The translations under genes were made by a program, and so were the position numbers. 64,000 nt of DNA. Source: Manduca sexta. Its lineage: Eukaryota; Arthropoda; Insecta; Lepidoptera; Sphingidae. How positions within the stretch are numbered: the first letter of the stretch is position 1; each line of letters opens with the position of its first letter. The DNA lies in the NCBI RefSeq assembly GCF_014839805.1, contig NC_051117.1:5766001-5830000 (forward strand), in the 5' to 3' direction. Shown here one piece after another: positions 10,421 through 20,309 of the stretch. Below the pieces are notes generated by a model. The model was not told the DNA's origin and did no database searches. It was given only the letters and a program-made list of their open reading frames with translations.

Positions 10421-12017
10421 GAATAACTAGTAAGGACATGAAAATAAGACGAGATCACAATTTTATTAATCGTTAATCTTAAAGCAATACCATTCTTACT
10501 TTAAGACTGGAATATTCTAGATCTAAGGTATATGGAACAAGATATCGCTTTGATTCCAAACAGGAGTATACAGTATTATCAGTATACAAATAAATTGTAT
10601 TGCAGCTGCGCAATTTCTGCAGAAATATTTCTAATTGAAGTACCTTTGCGTATCGAGTAGTGACTCGATTAAATAGTATCCTTTATTTTCTTCGTTTTGT
10701 AAGCAGTATTGTATTTATATTATAAAATTCTCTACAAGTGTGAAAATGCAATGGAACTGTTTATTTTTTTAAAATGTCTTGCTTCCTTCATTTCTTGTTG
10801 TTCTAATTTTATGTTTTTGTTCTAATTCCATCTTTATACCATTTGTATCTCCTACTTAAATGTCATTAAAACATCTATTTACATACCGTTTAAAAAAGCT
10901 AAACAATTGTGAATGATATGGACGACCTGGTCCACGTGGCGGGACGAAATTGGATAAGAAGTGCCCTGGACAGAACAATCTGGCGTGCATTGCAAGACAC
11001 ACACAGCATTGGGTGACCTACACACAGCATTGGGTGAATATACAGCCTAAAGTAGAAGAAACATTTCTGAATCTATATTGTATTAATGTCGATCACACAT
11101 CTAATATCTTAAACCATCAAGACTGCCGGAGTCTGCTCGCTCAAAAACAGATGATTTACGATCTATCCGTATAATTAAAAAGTGTTCACAATCCGATGGC
11201 GGACGCTTAATGGCAGACTAGTAACTACTCGCACGCGACGGCACTCATAATGCTCCCCTCCTTTATAATGTAGATAATAAAATGTCATATCGATCGGCGA
11301 GGGGCAATTTGGCCAGGGTTGATGCGCAAAAATATATTATTACCAGTAAATTGAAGTCTTAAAAGGGCCTGACTATGTTCGGCTTAATTTAATTATTCAG
11401 TTAAAGTATTAGACAGCTGTCTTAGATTATAGTACTATTGTTTATTTACGAGCGTAGTTGATAGTGTGACTTGTAATTGGTCGTCGTTTAGACGTCGTGA
11501 AACGGTCGCTTAGTATTATAAAAGCACAAACGTATCTCAAATATTTCGAATATTATTTCTAATTATTTTCTTAGAGTAAGCTGTGAGTACCTTCTAGAGG
11601 TAAATATAATGTCATCTATACCCTTATACTTCATTAAAGATACTTGTATTGTGTACTACCTAATTGTGTTTCGAAATAAAATAAAATATACTTAATTGAC
11701 TACTGATTTCCATATACGACTACTATTTTCGAATATATAATTAAAAAAGACTAAATAAATGTTTGATTTTGTATTATGAGTATTGATCTATTGTTACTGA
11801 TTGATTAAAGTCATATGAAATTGTAATAAAAGATTTGACAGTATTTTGCAAATAGCAAAAATCTGTGCACATTACCAACGCGCGATACTTGACACAGTGA
11901 AATTGTTTGTTGAAACAGCGTCTAAATGAGACCTCAGTGAAGCTCGGTTTGGCGAATCACTTATGGGATTTCAATGTATAAAAGAATATCTGGCGGAAGA
12001 TATAATTTTTGTATTGT
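10421..12017. other. No gene seen
   Basis: AT-rich sequence. A 74-codon frame at 10950-11174 has no coding signature and a local direct repeat (ACACAGCATTGGGTGA twice), so I treat it as chance. Confidence 0.4.
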
Positions 12018-12062
12018 AATTGGGAGAGGTCTGTGTCCAGCAGTAGACTGTATGAAATGTAT
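12018..12062 (+). mobile_element. LINE tail, RTE-type
   Basis: GGGAGAGGTCTGTGTCCAGCAGTAGACTG is the conserved end of RTE-clade LINE coding sequence and 3' end. Only the last stretch remains. Confidence 0.5.
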
Positions 12063-12141
12063 GGTGAAAAAATAACATAAAATTATTAATCTTAAAAACA
12101 ATTATTGAGGCACAGCTTTCGAAGGGTTACTTGTCTAAAAT

Positions 12142-12158
12142 CCTAACCTAACCTAACC
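12142..12158. repeat. Short interstitial CCTAA array
   Basis: Three exact CCTAA units followed by CC. CCTAA is the complement of the insect telomere unit TTAGG. The array is short enough to be chance. Confidence 0.6.
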
Positions 12159-13313
12159 CAGCAGCTGCTATGAATACAGCACAAAGTCTTTATACCACAC
12201 AACAATTTAAGTAAATTGCTTTTTAAATTATTTAATTATATAAAGTCTGTAAGGTGGCAACCCTTATTTCCACGCGAGCCCCTGAATAGCAAGCTGTTTG
12301 TATTATTGGTCGTGTGGTGATCGGTACCAAGTATAGATTTATCTAACCTTTCGCACCGATTGTCTATTGAACTGTTTGTTTTGTCTATAACATGAGAACG
12401 TTTATATGTTCAGTTATTGCTAAATGATACATTTATTATTTATTTACACACTTTTTATACATCAATGTATAACGGTGGACGAAGGCTTCCGAAGGTATTC
12501 TAGCAGTCAACCTTTGGACGATACAAATGAAACAATATACGTAGGTGTAAATAATAATATGATAAAACATGGAAAGAAAAATATTATATTATTATTAGAA
12601 CTTAAAATAGATACTAAATATTTACTCAGTTATGACCAATGTTTGTGTACATAATATTCACATAATACTGCGTTCTTCAACATTATATTGGGTTAGTGAG
12701 TTTAGTATTTTTATAAGTACTTATTTTATCTTGAAATAGTAAAAATGTATTCATAAAAAACAATATTAATTGAATTAAGATTGATTCTATTTTAAAATTA
12801 CAGTAACAACATTACATTATTAAATGCTACAATCTTAAAATGATGGCGATCTTCAAAATAAATATGTGTTATAAAATGTTTCTCAGAATAAAGTTAAAAG
12901 TAAAATACGATCCTCGAATGGCGCTTAGCTGAATACAGTGAACGGCTTGATTAGGTTAGCGCTCCAGATTTTATGATCCAACAGGAATTTTTGATATAAA
13001 ACTAACAATGTTGCCTGTCTAAATTGCCTGATATTTTCTTACCTTTGCGTGGTGGGGAAAGTTGTCGAGTTCTGCATATATGTTTGTAGTATGTAATAGT
13101 TTAGTAGTTATTGCATAGGTTAATAATGTGCTTTTCAATTAAGAGCATACTAAATAACAGTAGGTCATGTGTTCAATCATAGTGATGAGTATTTTAAGTG
13201 ATTCGGGTCTATCGCGAAAAATACTATTTATATATCATCTATTGTTTATACAATATACCATTATAAATACCATTCTCACACCAAATTATTGGATTTGATT
13301 TTTGATTATATTC
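12159..13313. other. No gene seen
   Basis: Very AT-rich. The 76-codon frame at 12424-12654 has no recognisable domain and is probably chance. Confidence 0.4.
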
Positions 13314-13502
13314 TAGCCAGTGTAACTACTGGACATAATAAGATTTAACATCTCATGTCTCAGGATGGCGAGCGCAGTGGAATACCAAACAATACTTTGC
13401 TATTCAAGGTGTTGGATGGTGTTTCTACTGTTTACGGGCGGTCGTATCGCTAACCATAAGGCAAACGGTAAGCTCGTCTAGTCATTCAAAGCAATAAAAA
13501 AA
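13314..13502 (+). mobile_element. Poly(A) retroposon family A, 5'-truncated
   Basis: It starts at the internal block GCCAGTGTAACTACTGGACA and runs to an A-rich tail, so it lacks the first 110 or so bases present at 6582. Confidence 0.75.
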
Positions 13503-13930
13503 TTGAATAGGATAAGAATGCATGAAATTAACTTTTTTATATTGTGCACTTAGTTAAAATACTGCAAATGTAATTTTGATTACTGTAACAATTGTTTGTG
13601 AACCCATTAAAATAAAATAAAATATCGTTTCCTTTTTATCACAAAATATTTTATTTACCCATAACTAAAGAACATATTTCAAAACAAAGAAACCAAATAG
13701 ACAAAACATGAAATAGAAACTATTTTCATATCGCGATTCATAGAAATCGCGTTTGCATCCCACACAGGGGCGGACTAGACAAAAACTTCGGTTATAGGGT
13801 GTTCCTTTAATAAAGGGCCCATTGTCCTCCCCCTGTATTTATTTCGGAGTAGAGATAATCTTTTATTATGCGCAGTCACAATTTATGGCCGGCCGTCGAA
13901 TTTCATTTGTCATTTGAAGGTCTTTGTGCA

Positions 13931-13996
13931 GGGCCTATTGTATCGATTCATAATCGGTGCATCGGTTCGATTAATCGAGTGCGCGATATCGATATG
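13931..13996. promoter_or_regulatory. ATCGAT cluster with perfect DRE motif
   Basis: Within 66 bases there are TATCGATTC, TCGATTAATCGA and a perfect TATCGATA (13987-13994). TATCGATA is the DREF-binding element of insect housekeeping promoters, and CGATA is a BEAF-32 half-site. No transcribed region is identified beside it, so function is inference. Confidence 0.3.
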
Positions 13997-14945
13997 AACT
14001 GTTTACTTTAATATTTATGAATTTGTGTTACTAGTAATAAATCTGAGTTAGCGTGCACAAAATAATTCTATACAAAGTATTCTTTTCCTATTATTTTTCA
14101 ATAGGTTTGCCTATTTTTTTGTCACCTTACATAAATGCACTGACTCCTTAAATTGAATATCAGCTCCACCATAGTGTAATTGTTTTTATAGACATAAAAA
14201 CAAGTTAGACACCATAATTAAAACCCGTGAAATTCTTTTATCTTTATCAATATAATTCCTTATTAAAACGTGACTAAAACACAAACGCTGTTAAAACTGA
14301 ACATTACCAATCGAAAAGTTAATTTCTTCGATTCCGATTTTACGATTCAAAAACGCTTTATCGATGACCGGTTACTGGCGATAAAATTCTGTACACTCGC
14401 CGACAACTGCGCTAGTTAAAATATTAATATCCTCAATATCAGCAGTATTTCCGCAATATACAGCAAAAGATGTACTCCTAAATAAGTTCTGAACTTTATT
14501 ATGATTTAATGTCAGATAAAGTTCGGTTAAGTATTTACTTAATGTGATCTTTAATTACACTGGAAACTTATCAGTCTTACGAAGGCCAAAGTAACTTAAG
14601 TACAGTTGAATGTAAAACATACATCTTCCAAAAAAAAATAATAGAAACCGGAATTTGACCAAAAAAAACAAAACTGTCAAACTGCTGCTTTTCGTTTAGT
14701 TTTCGCTTAAAACGCATTTTGCGAACTAAAGTGATATTTCAAGACAATCAAACGCGCGAACTATCTATGACGCGAAGTTAAAATAGTCGTTAAGTTTTCT
14801 GATTTTCTAATATTTTGAGATATATATTCTTTTTTTTAGTAAGAACCTTTTGAAAATTTATTAGAAATCCTCTAAAAAAAGATGAATGAAACCAGTTAAG
14901 TCGTTCTCAAATTATAGCGTGACGAAAAAAAATTTGTATTCATTT
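13997..14945. other. No gene seen
   Basis: AT-rich sequence with no supported gene. Confidence 0.4.
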
Positions 14946-15272
14946 TTATATATTATGTAGATTACCTGCACATTTCCTCTGCATCAAAACTGTTGCTAAT
15001 CGTAAATTCATATCAAACTCATATGTTATAAATAGTATACTTAGCTCACCAGCAATCAAATGAACGATTTTAACGCTATAATTGATTTTGCAATCTTGAG
15101 TTATGTATTTACGATGTGCGTATGATTCAATTTGCTCACACTTTATTGTTTTATCGTTCGTAAGGAATGAGGTTATGTTAATGCCTCGCCTGGTGAATTT
15201 AAATTTATTACTAATTGGTTTTATTGTTGAAACTAATTCAAAAATTGTTCTTACATCGCTCAATTGATTCAT
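14946..15272 (-). CDS. Possible first exon or orphan ORF, unknown
   Basis: A 108-codon minus-strand frame that opens with ATG in a favourable AACTAATGA context. It has mixed charge and no recognised domain, signal peptide or clear membrane span. At codon 105 the sequence reads TGTGCAG|GTAATC, a moderate 5' splice site, so it could be the coding part of a first exon. Against this, frames of about 130 codons are expected by chance in 64 kb of this composition, and the upstream tract shows no promoter I can defend. I cannot assign a function. Confidence 0.15.
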   Translation of the reverse strand: MNQLSDVRTIFELVSTIKPISNKFKFTRRGINITSFLTNDKTIKCEQIESYAHRKYITQDCKINYSVKIVHLIAGELSILFITYEFDMNLRLATVLMQRKCAGNLHNI

Positions 15273-16394
15273 TAGTTACATTAATTTACATGTCAATGTC
15301 AGCGGTACCTAAATTAAGACAGATTAGTTAATTTACTCAAGATTCCAAATATTAGAAACGTCACGACTCGAAATTTAGACCTCTATACGTACTTTAAGGT
15401 AGAAAACCTACAAATACTAATTCCAAACCTCAACAAATCAGTCATTAATCGTTCCCATCTTCCAACATTTTAATTAGATTTTAGAAATGCTAGTAAATCT
15501 AATGGCAGGCCATTATGCACACACACTTATCGTGTCACACAATAGGAACTTATTTCCAGTTGAATGACATGGCTCGTATTGATTCTAGAACCCGTAAATT
15601 GTGTTAATAAGCAATAAATCTATTAACAATGGACTTTTATGCTTTTTCATTGTAGGAACAAATGGTTTGTTTATATGTTTCTGTATGGTAGGCTTGGTGT
15701 GGAATTGGATAGTTTGGATGTATGTCTGTTTGTGTTCGAAATTTAAGGTAATTATTTGGCTTTGAGGTTTCATAGTTATGGTATGAGAGTACTTCAAACA
15801 TCTTTGGGTTATTGTTGACCCGATCAAATTGCTAATCTTAATTTGATGTACCTTTAATTAAGTGTACTATACGTTAAATATCTTGTAACTATATTGTGTA
15901 TATTCAGCTGAACATCAAAGCAGTTTTCATTAAGTAAGTAAAAAAAAGAAGAAATTTAAATTTAGAATTCATAATAAAAACCGTTTTGAATCATCTGTAC
16001 CAGCTACATCCACGTCCTGCCAATGCACAAGTGTCACTTTTGCCAGCAACAGTACATAAATAGAATCAAAGAACTATTGAAATCCAAAACGGTAACCGAC
16101 ACATTATGGCAACATGAGCAGAATCGGCCGTTATTGGCGTTTCAATGCAATATTGCGTTTCCGAATGTCGGTAGGACAAATAGTTTCGTTGCGGATTGTT
16201 CACAATTATTTGATGTTGGCAACACCGACGGATTGTTCGATAAGCTTTGTGTTTATTTGAATGTTTATTGGAATGGTGATTGTTGTATTATGATTTTGTT
16301 TGACGCGACGGTGTTAATATTTAGGGTTGATGAGACCGCAACACTTCTGTGTGTACGTGTTCTATTTTTTTTGTTTGTAAGTAAGAAGGATCAT
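15273..16394. other. No gene seen
   Basis: Unique-looking sequence. The 133-codon + frame at 16023-16424 has no domain and runs into a LINE fragment, so it is treated as chance. Confidence 0.35.
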
Positions 16395-16635
16395 GAGCCC
16401 GTTGCTGTCCACAGCTGGACATAGGCCTCTTCCAAGATACGCCACAGATTCTGCTGCTTTACACATCTAGTCGTTTCCGGCTCTCTTGTGTAAGTCATCC
16501 CGCCATCTGGCCAGAGGGCGTCCCACGCTACGTTTGCCAAGACGCGGTCTCCACTCCAGAACACGCTTACTCCAGCGGTTATCAGTTCTGCGACATGTGG
16601 CCAGCCCATTGCTTCTTCAACCTACTAACTTTCCA
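16395..16635 (-). pseudogene. RTE-clade LINE, C-terminal fragment
   Basis: On the minus strand, parts of the frame read RWSKRVLEWRP, GKRSVGRPLARWRDD and RILEEAYVQLWTA. This is the conserved carboxy end of RTE-type endonuclease/reverse-transcriptase proteins. Stops and frameshifts separate the blocks, and everything upstream, including the reverse transcriptase core, is absent. It is a dead 5'-truncated insertion. Confidence 0.7.
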
Positions 16636-17312
16636 AGTAACTATATTACTAAGAAGGATATGATAGTCTAATACCGACTTGCCTGCTGTAGGTGCGTTGA
16701 TATAGGATTTGGATATTAAAGAGAGCGCATGGTCATGAGGCTTTTGTACTCGTACGAAACGCGATAGTCAAGCTTTCCATGCAATTTTCTTGAAAATGGT
16801 TCTACTACTATCGTATGGAAAAAAGCCATGCTATTTTTTTTCAAAATTGAACTAAATAGTTATTCGTATTCAGTAAAAAAAGAATAACCTAACATGATTT
16901 TTATCCGTTTATATTAAGGTAGAAACATAGCTTTTCCTTATGACGGCAATGGTCCATATTTATTTTCACACTTTAACATCTAATCTTTGATATTAAACGC
17001 GAATATCCGCTCATTTTAAAACAATAAAACGTTATTAATGTCTCAGATATGTTAACTAACAGTTTATAACACTCCTGACATAATTTAGTACGCTTAAAAC
17101 ATTCTAATTTACATAAAAAAACACACCTTGCTAAATTAAGTCTCTGAACAACTGAATTATGGTTAATCCCCGGTGTCTCATTAAATAACGTAAAAGGCAA
17201 AATTACTAATAGAAAAGTCAATTATGGTAATGAAATGCAAAACAAATAAGCGACCCACACGTACAATCTTACGGAATATGTTATCTGACATGTTCTAGTT
17301 ATATATTGCCTT
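16636..17312. other. No gene seen
   Basis: AT-rich sequence with no supported gene. Confidence 0.4.
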
Positions 17313-17556
17313 GTTTTATTGCTTTAAATGACGAGACGAGCTTGCCGTTCGCCTGGTAAGCGATACGACCGCCCATAATCAGTAGAAACACTTCTAACAC
17401 CTTGAATTATAAGGTATTGTTTGGTATTCCACTGCGCTCGCCGTCCTAAGATATGAGATATTAAGTCTTATTATGTCCAGTAGTTACACTGGTTACAATG
17501 TCCTTTAAATCGGAACACAACAGTGACTACACATTGCTGCTTAGCGGCAGAAATGG
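17313..17556 (-). mobile_element. Poly(A) retroposon family A, minus strand
   Basis: TTTTATTGCTTTAAATGACG is the complement of the poly(A) end, followed by GAGCTTGCCGTTCGCCTGG and GTATTGTTTGGTATTCCACTG. It stops inside CTTAGCGGCAGAAATGG, so the 5' end is lost. Confidence 0.75.
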
Positions 17557-17639
17557 TAAGTACATAATAAAAGTAAAAAATACTTAAACATTCGTTGGCC
17601 AAAGTTTTGTCAACGATGATAGTCTTTAGCGTCCTCTAG

Positions 17640-18340
17640 AAAAAGATTTGTTGCGCCTGTTTTCTAGCGATCTATTTTTTAGTTCTCAAGTATTTGTCAA
17701 TGGCGTTCCCCTAGAGTCGTTGATGCCTTCCCTAGAACCTAGAGCCCTCGAACACCTCGGCTCGCTCCACTCTAAAGCCGGCACCCAAAATTGGATTCTC
17801 CTTTGCCGCGGCCGCTCCTTACCCCATATGGACGAGCCGTCTCTAATGTTGTAGCTTCTATTTACAGTCGTACTATTAAACGAACAACGAGCTCGTCTCT
17901 TCATTCAACGGCAACAAGCCTCATACGAAACTTGGAAGAGGTCCTAGCATCATATCTATTGAAACGAGAATCCCGTTGCGCATACCCGAAGCTCGTATAT
18001 CATAATTTAATCGCTAACATAAGCGTGTTTGCTTCCGTACGCTGACTGGCGAGGTGGGAGGCAGTTAATGACTAGGATTAGTCGTAGTCGTTTTCGTCAT
18101 ATTTAGACTAGGGTTTGCTCGCGGTTCCGTTTGGAAATCTTACTGCTGCTGATTCTTTCAGTTGGCATATCTGTGATATCGCTCTCACCTGTAGCTGAAT
18201 TCGAGCCAAGAGCGACAGTGGTACGTATTGACGCCGAGCGGTGATGCTTGGCGAGGCTCTGGAAGACCTAGTCTTAACCATAGTATCTGGATTGCCAGTG
18301 GCAAATTTCATTGAAGTTCTTCTTGCGAAATGCATTCATT
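17640..18340. other. GC-richer island with overlapping short frames
   Basis: This stretch has clearly higher GC than its surroundings and several overlapping frames on both strands (17648-17854 +, 17791-18045 +, 17686-17904 -, 18108-18335 -). None shows a domain I recognise. It may be a decayed transposon coding region or an old pseudogene. The flanking DNA returns to AT-rich at both ends. Confidence 0.35.
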
Positions 18341-18390
18341 TTTTTTTGTATACGTGCACAGAAAAGTTACCCTACTGCCTCTAATAGTAA

Positions 18391-18432
18391 TTGGAGTGTT
18401 GTCCAATAGAATGTCGACTGACGAGAGGAGAT
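18391..18432 (-). mobile_element. Poly(A) retroposon family B, short fragment
   Basis: GTCCAATAGAATGTCGACTGACGAGAG matches the 3' half of family B, as at 41080-41110. Confidence 0.55.
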
Positions 18433-18919
18433 GAGTTTCTTACCAACACTCGAATATTTTCAAAACCTGCTAGAATAAACGCAGAAACTGCCGAAGGAAG
18501 GTTGTTTGGCACAAAGATAAACCATGTCTTACATCAACAATATATATCTCAGAAATACATTAGGACTTCCGAAAAAGGTCTTTTATATACACACCCAGTT
18601 CTATAAAGGAATATGCAAAGAATTATGAAAAAAAATACCTAACGATACAAACATAAGTTTTCCTCCACATATTTTTACATACATTCACCCTTCTAAATAT
18701 AGTTTCCGTAACTACCCGCTTAGAAAAGAAATATCCGCGAAGCTCGTGTTGTTTCACACATAAATCCCCCCCCCCACCCCCTCTCCCCTAAGGTAAAGGT
18801 ACGTGATTTACAACCGAGTGTAATGTTTCGTTGCTATCTTAGTTGATTTATTTAGCGGGAAAAATGTTGGAAATAATATGTGTTTAAGGTTATCGATTGT
18901 TTGGTTATATGATGAAGTA
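18433..18919. other. No gene seen
   Basis: AT-rich sequence including a C-rich tract at 18766-18788 (CCCCCCCCCCACCCCC followed by CTCTCCCC). Confidence 0.5.
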
Positions 18920-19130
18920 GCTATGGCGTAGTTGTATTGTACGCAGCACGACCACTTCGACGTTCTGGGTTCGAATCCCGGGTCAGGCAAAATTATATTG
19001 GGCATTTTTGCTCAGTGTAAGTAGGGATTCTGGAATTCCGATATAGCAACAACCTTGTTATCACATCATGGGACGAAACATGGTGAAAAGTGTGGGTACT
19101 ATCTCTTCGGGGTAAATGTAGGAGTAATGC
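18920..19130 (+). mobile_element. tRNA-derived SINE family C
   Basis: A plus-strand copy with a perfect RNA polymerase III A box, TGGCGTAGTTG at 18924-18934, and a perfect B box, GGTTCGAATCC at 18968-18978. The body follows with TATTGGGCATTTTTGCTCAGT, ATCACATCATGGGACG and CTTCGGGGTAAATGTAGG. Both promoter boxes are intact, so transcription is conceivable. Confidence 0.75.
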
Positions 19131-19712
19131 ATATGTGGTATTAATGTCTCACTTTCTCATCACAATTACACCTTTTATACGGAAGCTAATCATTGACTGT
19201 TTTATTTCAGTAAATCAACATTTAATCATAAGTAAAATTCCGTTTGTTATTTCTACTATTGCGCCAACAATGCCATTGTTTTTAATATAAGTGCCTACTA
19301 GCATAGGGTTGCCACGTCGATCTAGATTTATATTCGCTTCGGTATTGTATGTATATATTTGTGCGATTTAACTTATGTTACTGCTAGGTTGAAATAGTGT
19401 TTTGTGTTGAATACTCCTAGTTTTAGTTTCTTACTTTTAAAGTATATTGCGTTTATTTGAATGAGTAGTTTATGGAATAAGTACACAAAATATAGATTCA
19501 AGTGTGCTGAGAACGTCTCAATTTGGATTTTTTAAAATACGAATTTAAAACTCAAAGTTAATGACGTAAGCAAAAACTTATTACGAAGGTTTTAATATTT
19601 GAATATGCAATTTCGAAAAGGGCACATTTCATAAATATAATATCTAAATAGACAAAAAAACTTCTGTAATTTTTTATTAGTAATTGAACCCAAATTCTAA
19701 CCTTAAGATATA
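19131..19712. other. No gene seen
   Basis: AT-rich unique sequence up to the LTR element. Confidence 0.45.
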
Positions 19713-19716
19713 TATT

Positions 19717-20079
19717 TGACGGCGCGTTCTTTATGATTAAATGAATTATTTGATTTATTTTTGGACTTCCGGTTGTTTAGTTTTTATGGAAACAAGTATT
19801 CGCGAGAAAAGTGTCAAATTATATTATGTTTAGATATTATAAAATATTGTAATTAAAAATTAGAAGGCAAAGAGGGACTATTTGGTCCGTGCGGGCTTGC
19901 GAGTATGGTCAGCGCCGGAAATGATTCACTTTATGCAGTAAAGTGGGAGAAATGTAGTAGTTGGGGTAGTTGGTGCCTTTATAAAGCGGTGGTGTGCGGA
20001 TTGGAGGATAGTTCTATTTGTGTCGTGACGCTGACCGTATATTCGCAATTTTGCATACCTCTTGCTCGGAATTCCTGCA
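19717..20079 (+). repeat. 5' LTR
   Basis: 363 bp, TGAC...TGCA, starting TG and ending CA. A TATA box (TATAAA) lies at 19980-19985. Compared by eye it matches the 3' LTR throughout except for one missing G in the AGAGGG run near 19876. Confidence 0.93.
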
Positions 20080-20092
20080 TCAGAAGTGGGAT
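20080..20092 (+). promoter_or_regulatory. Primer-binding site, tRNA-Leu-like
   Basis: TCAGAAGTGGGAT directly follows the LTR. It is complementary to the 3' part of insect leucine tRNA as I recall it, but begins about five bases in from the CCA end. It abuts the gag start codon, which overlaps at 20091. Confidence 0.45.
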
Positions 20093-20309
20093 GGACCAAG
20101 AAACGGAAAACAATAGTGAAGGATGTGTCAGCCCTATACTATGTACCGACCAAAACCAATTGAGGAATCTTTTGACACTGCAACATCGTAACATGATGGA
20201 ATTAATGAAAACTTTCTTGGAGCCGAAGAAAAGGAGAATAAAATTATTTTACCTGAATTTAATCCGGACGACCAAGAAGCGGATGCACAGGCATGGTGTA
20301 ACACTGTAG
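20091..20309 (+). pseudogene. gag, amino-terminal part, frame-broken
   Basis: The gag start is the ATG at 20091, just outside the 5' LTR; an earlier in-frame ATG at 19905 lies inside the LTR and is not the natural start. About the first 42 codons look like gag, with a helical RNMMELMKTF block. The frame then departs from gag character and stops at 20307-20309. The gag-like reading continues one frame back. Both frames are open between 20192 and 20306, and the switch most likely lies near 20213-20222, a place with T and G runs. This is a one-base loss in this copy, or an assembly error. Confidence 0.7.

Noticed and set aside
16023..16424. 133-codon + strand ORF
   Set aside because: No domain, no codon-usage signal that I can see, ends inside an RTE fragment, and its length is about what chance gives for 64 kb of this composition.
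18905..18995. Possible functional tRNA gene
   Set aside because: The A and B boxes are perfect, but the sequence continues into the SINE body and no acceptor stem pairs with the 5' end.
19905..20090. Start of gag placed at the ATG at 19905
   Set aside because: This part lies inside the 5' LTR and recurs in the 3' LTR; the natural start is 20091, after the primer site.
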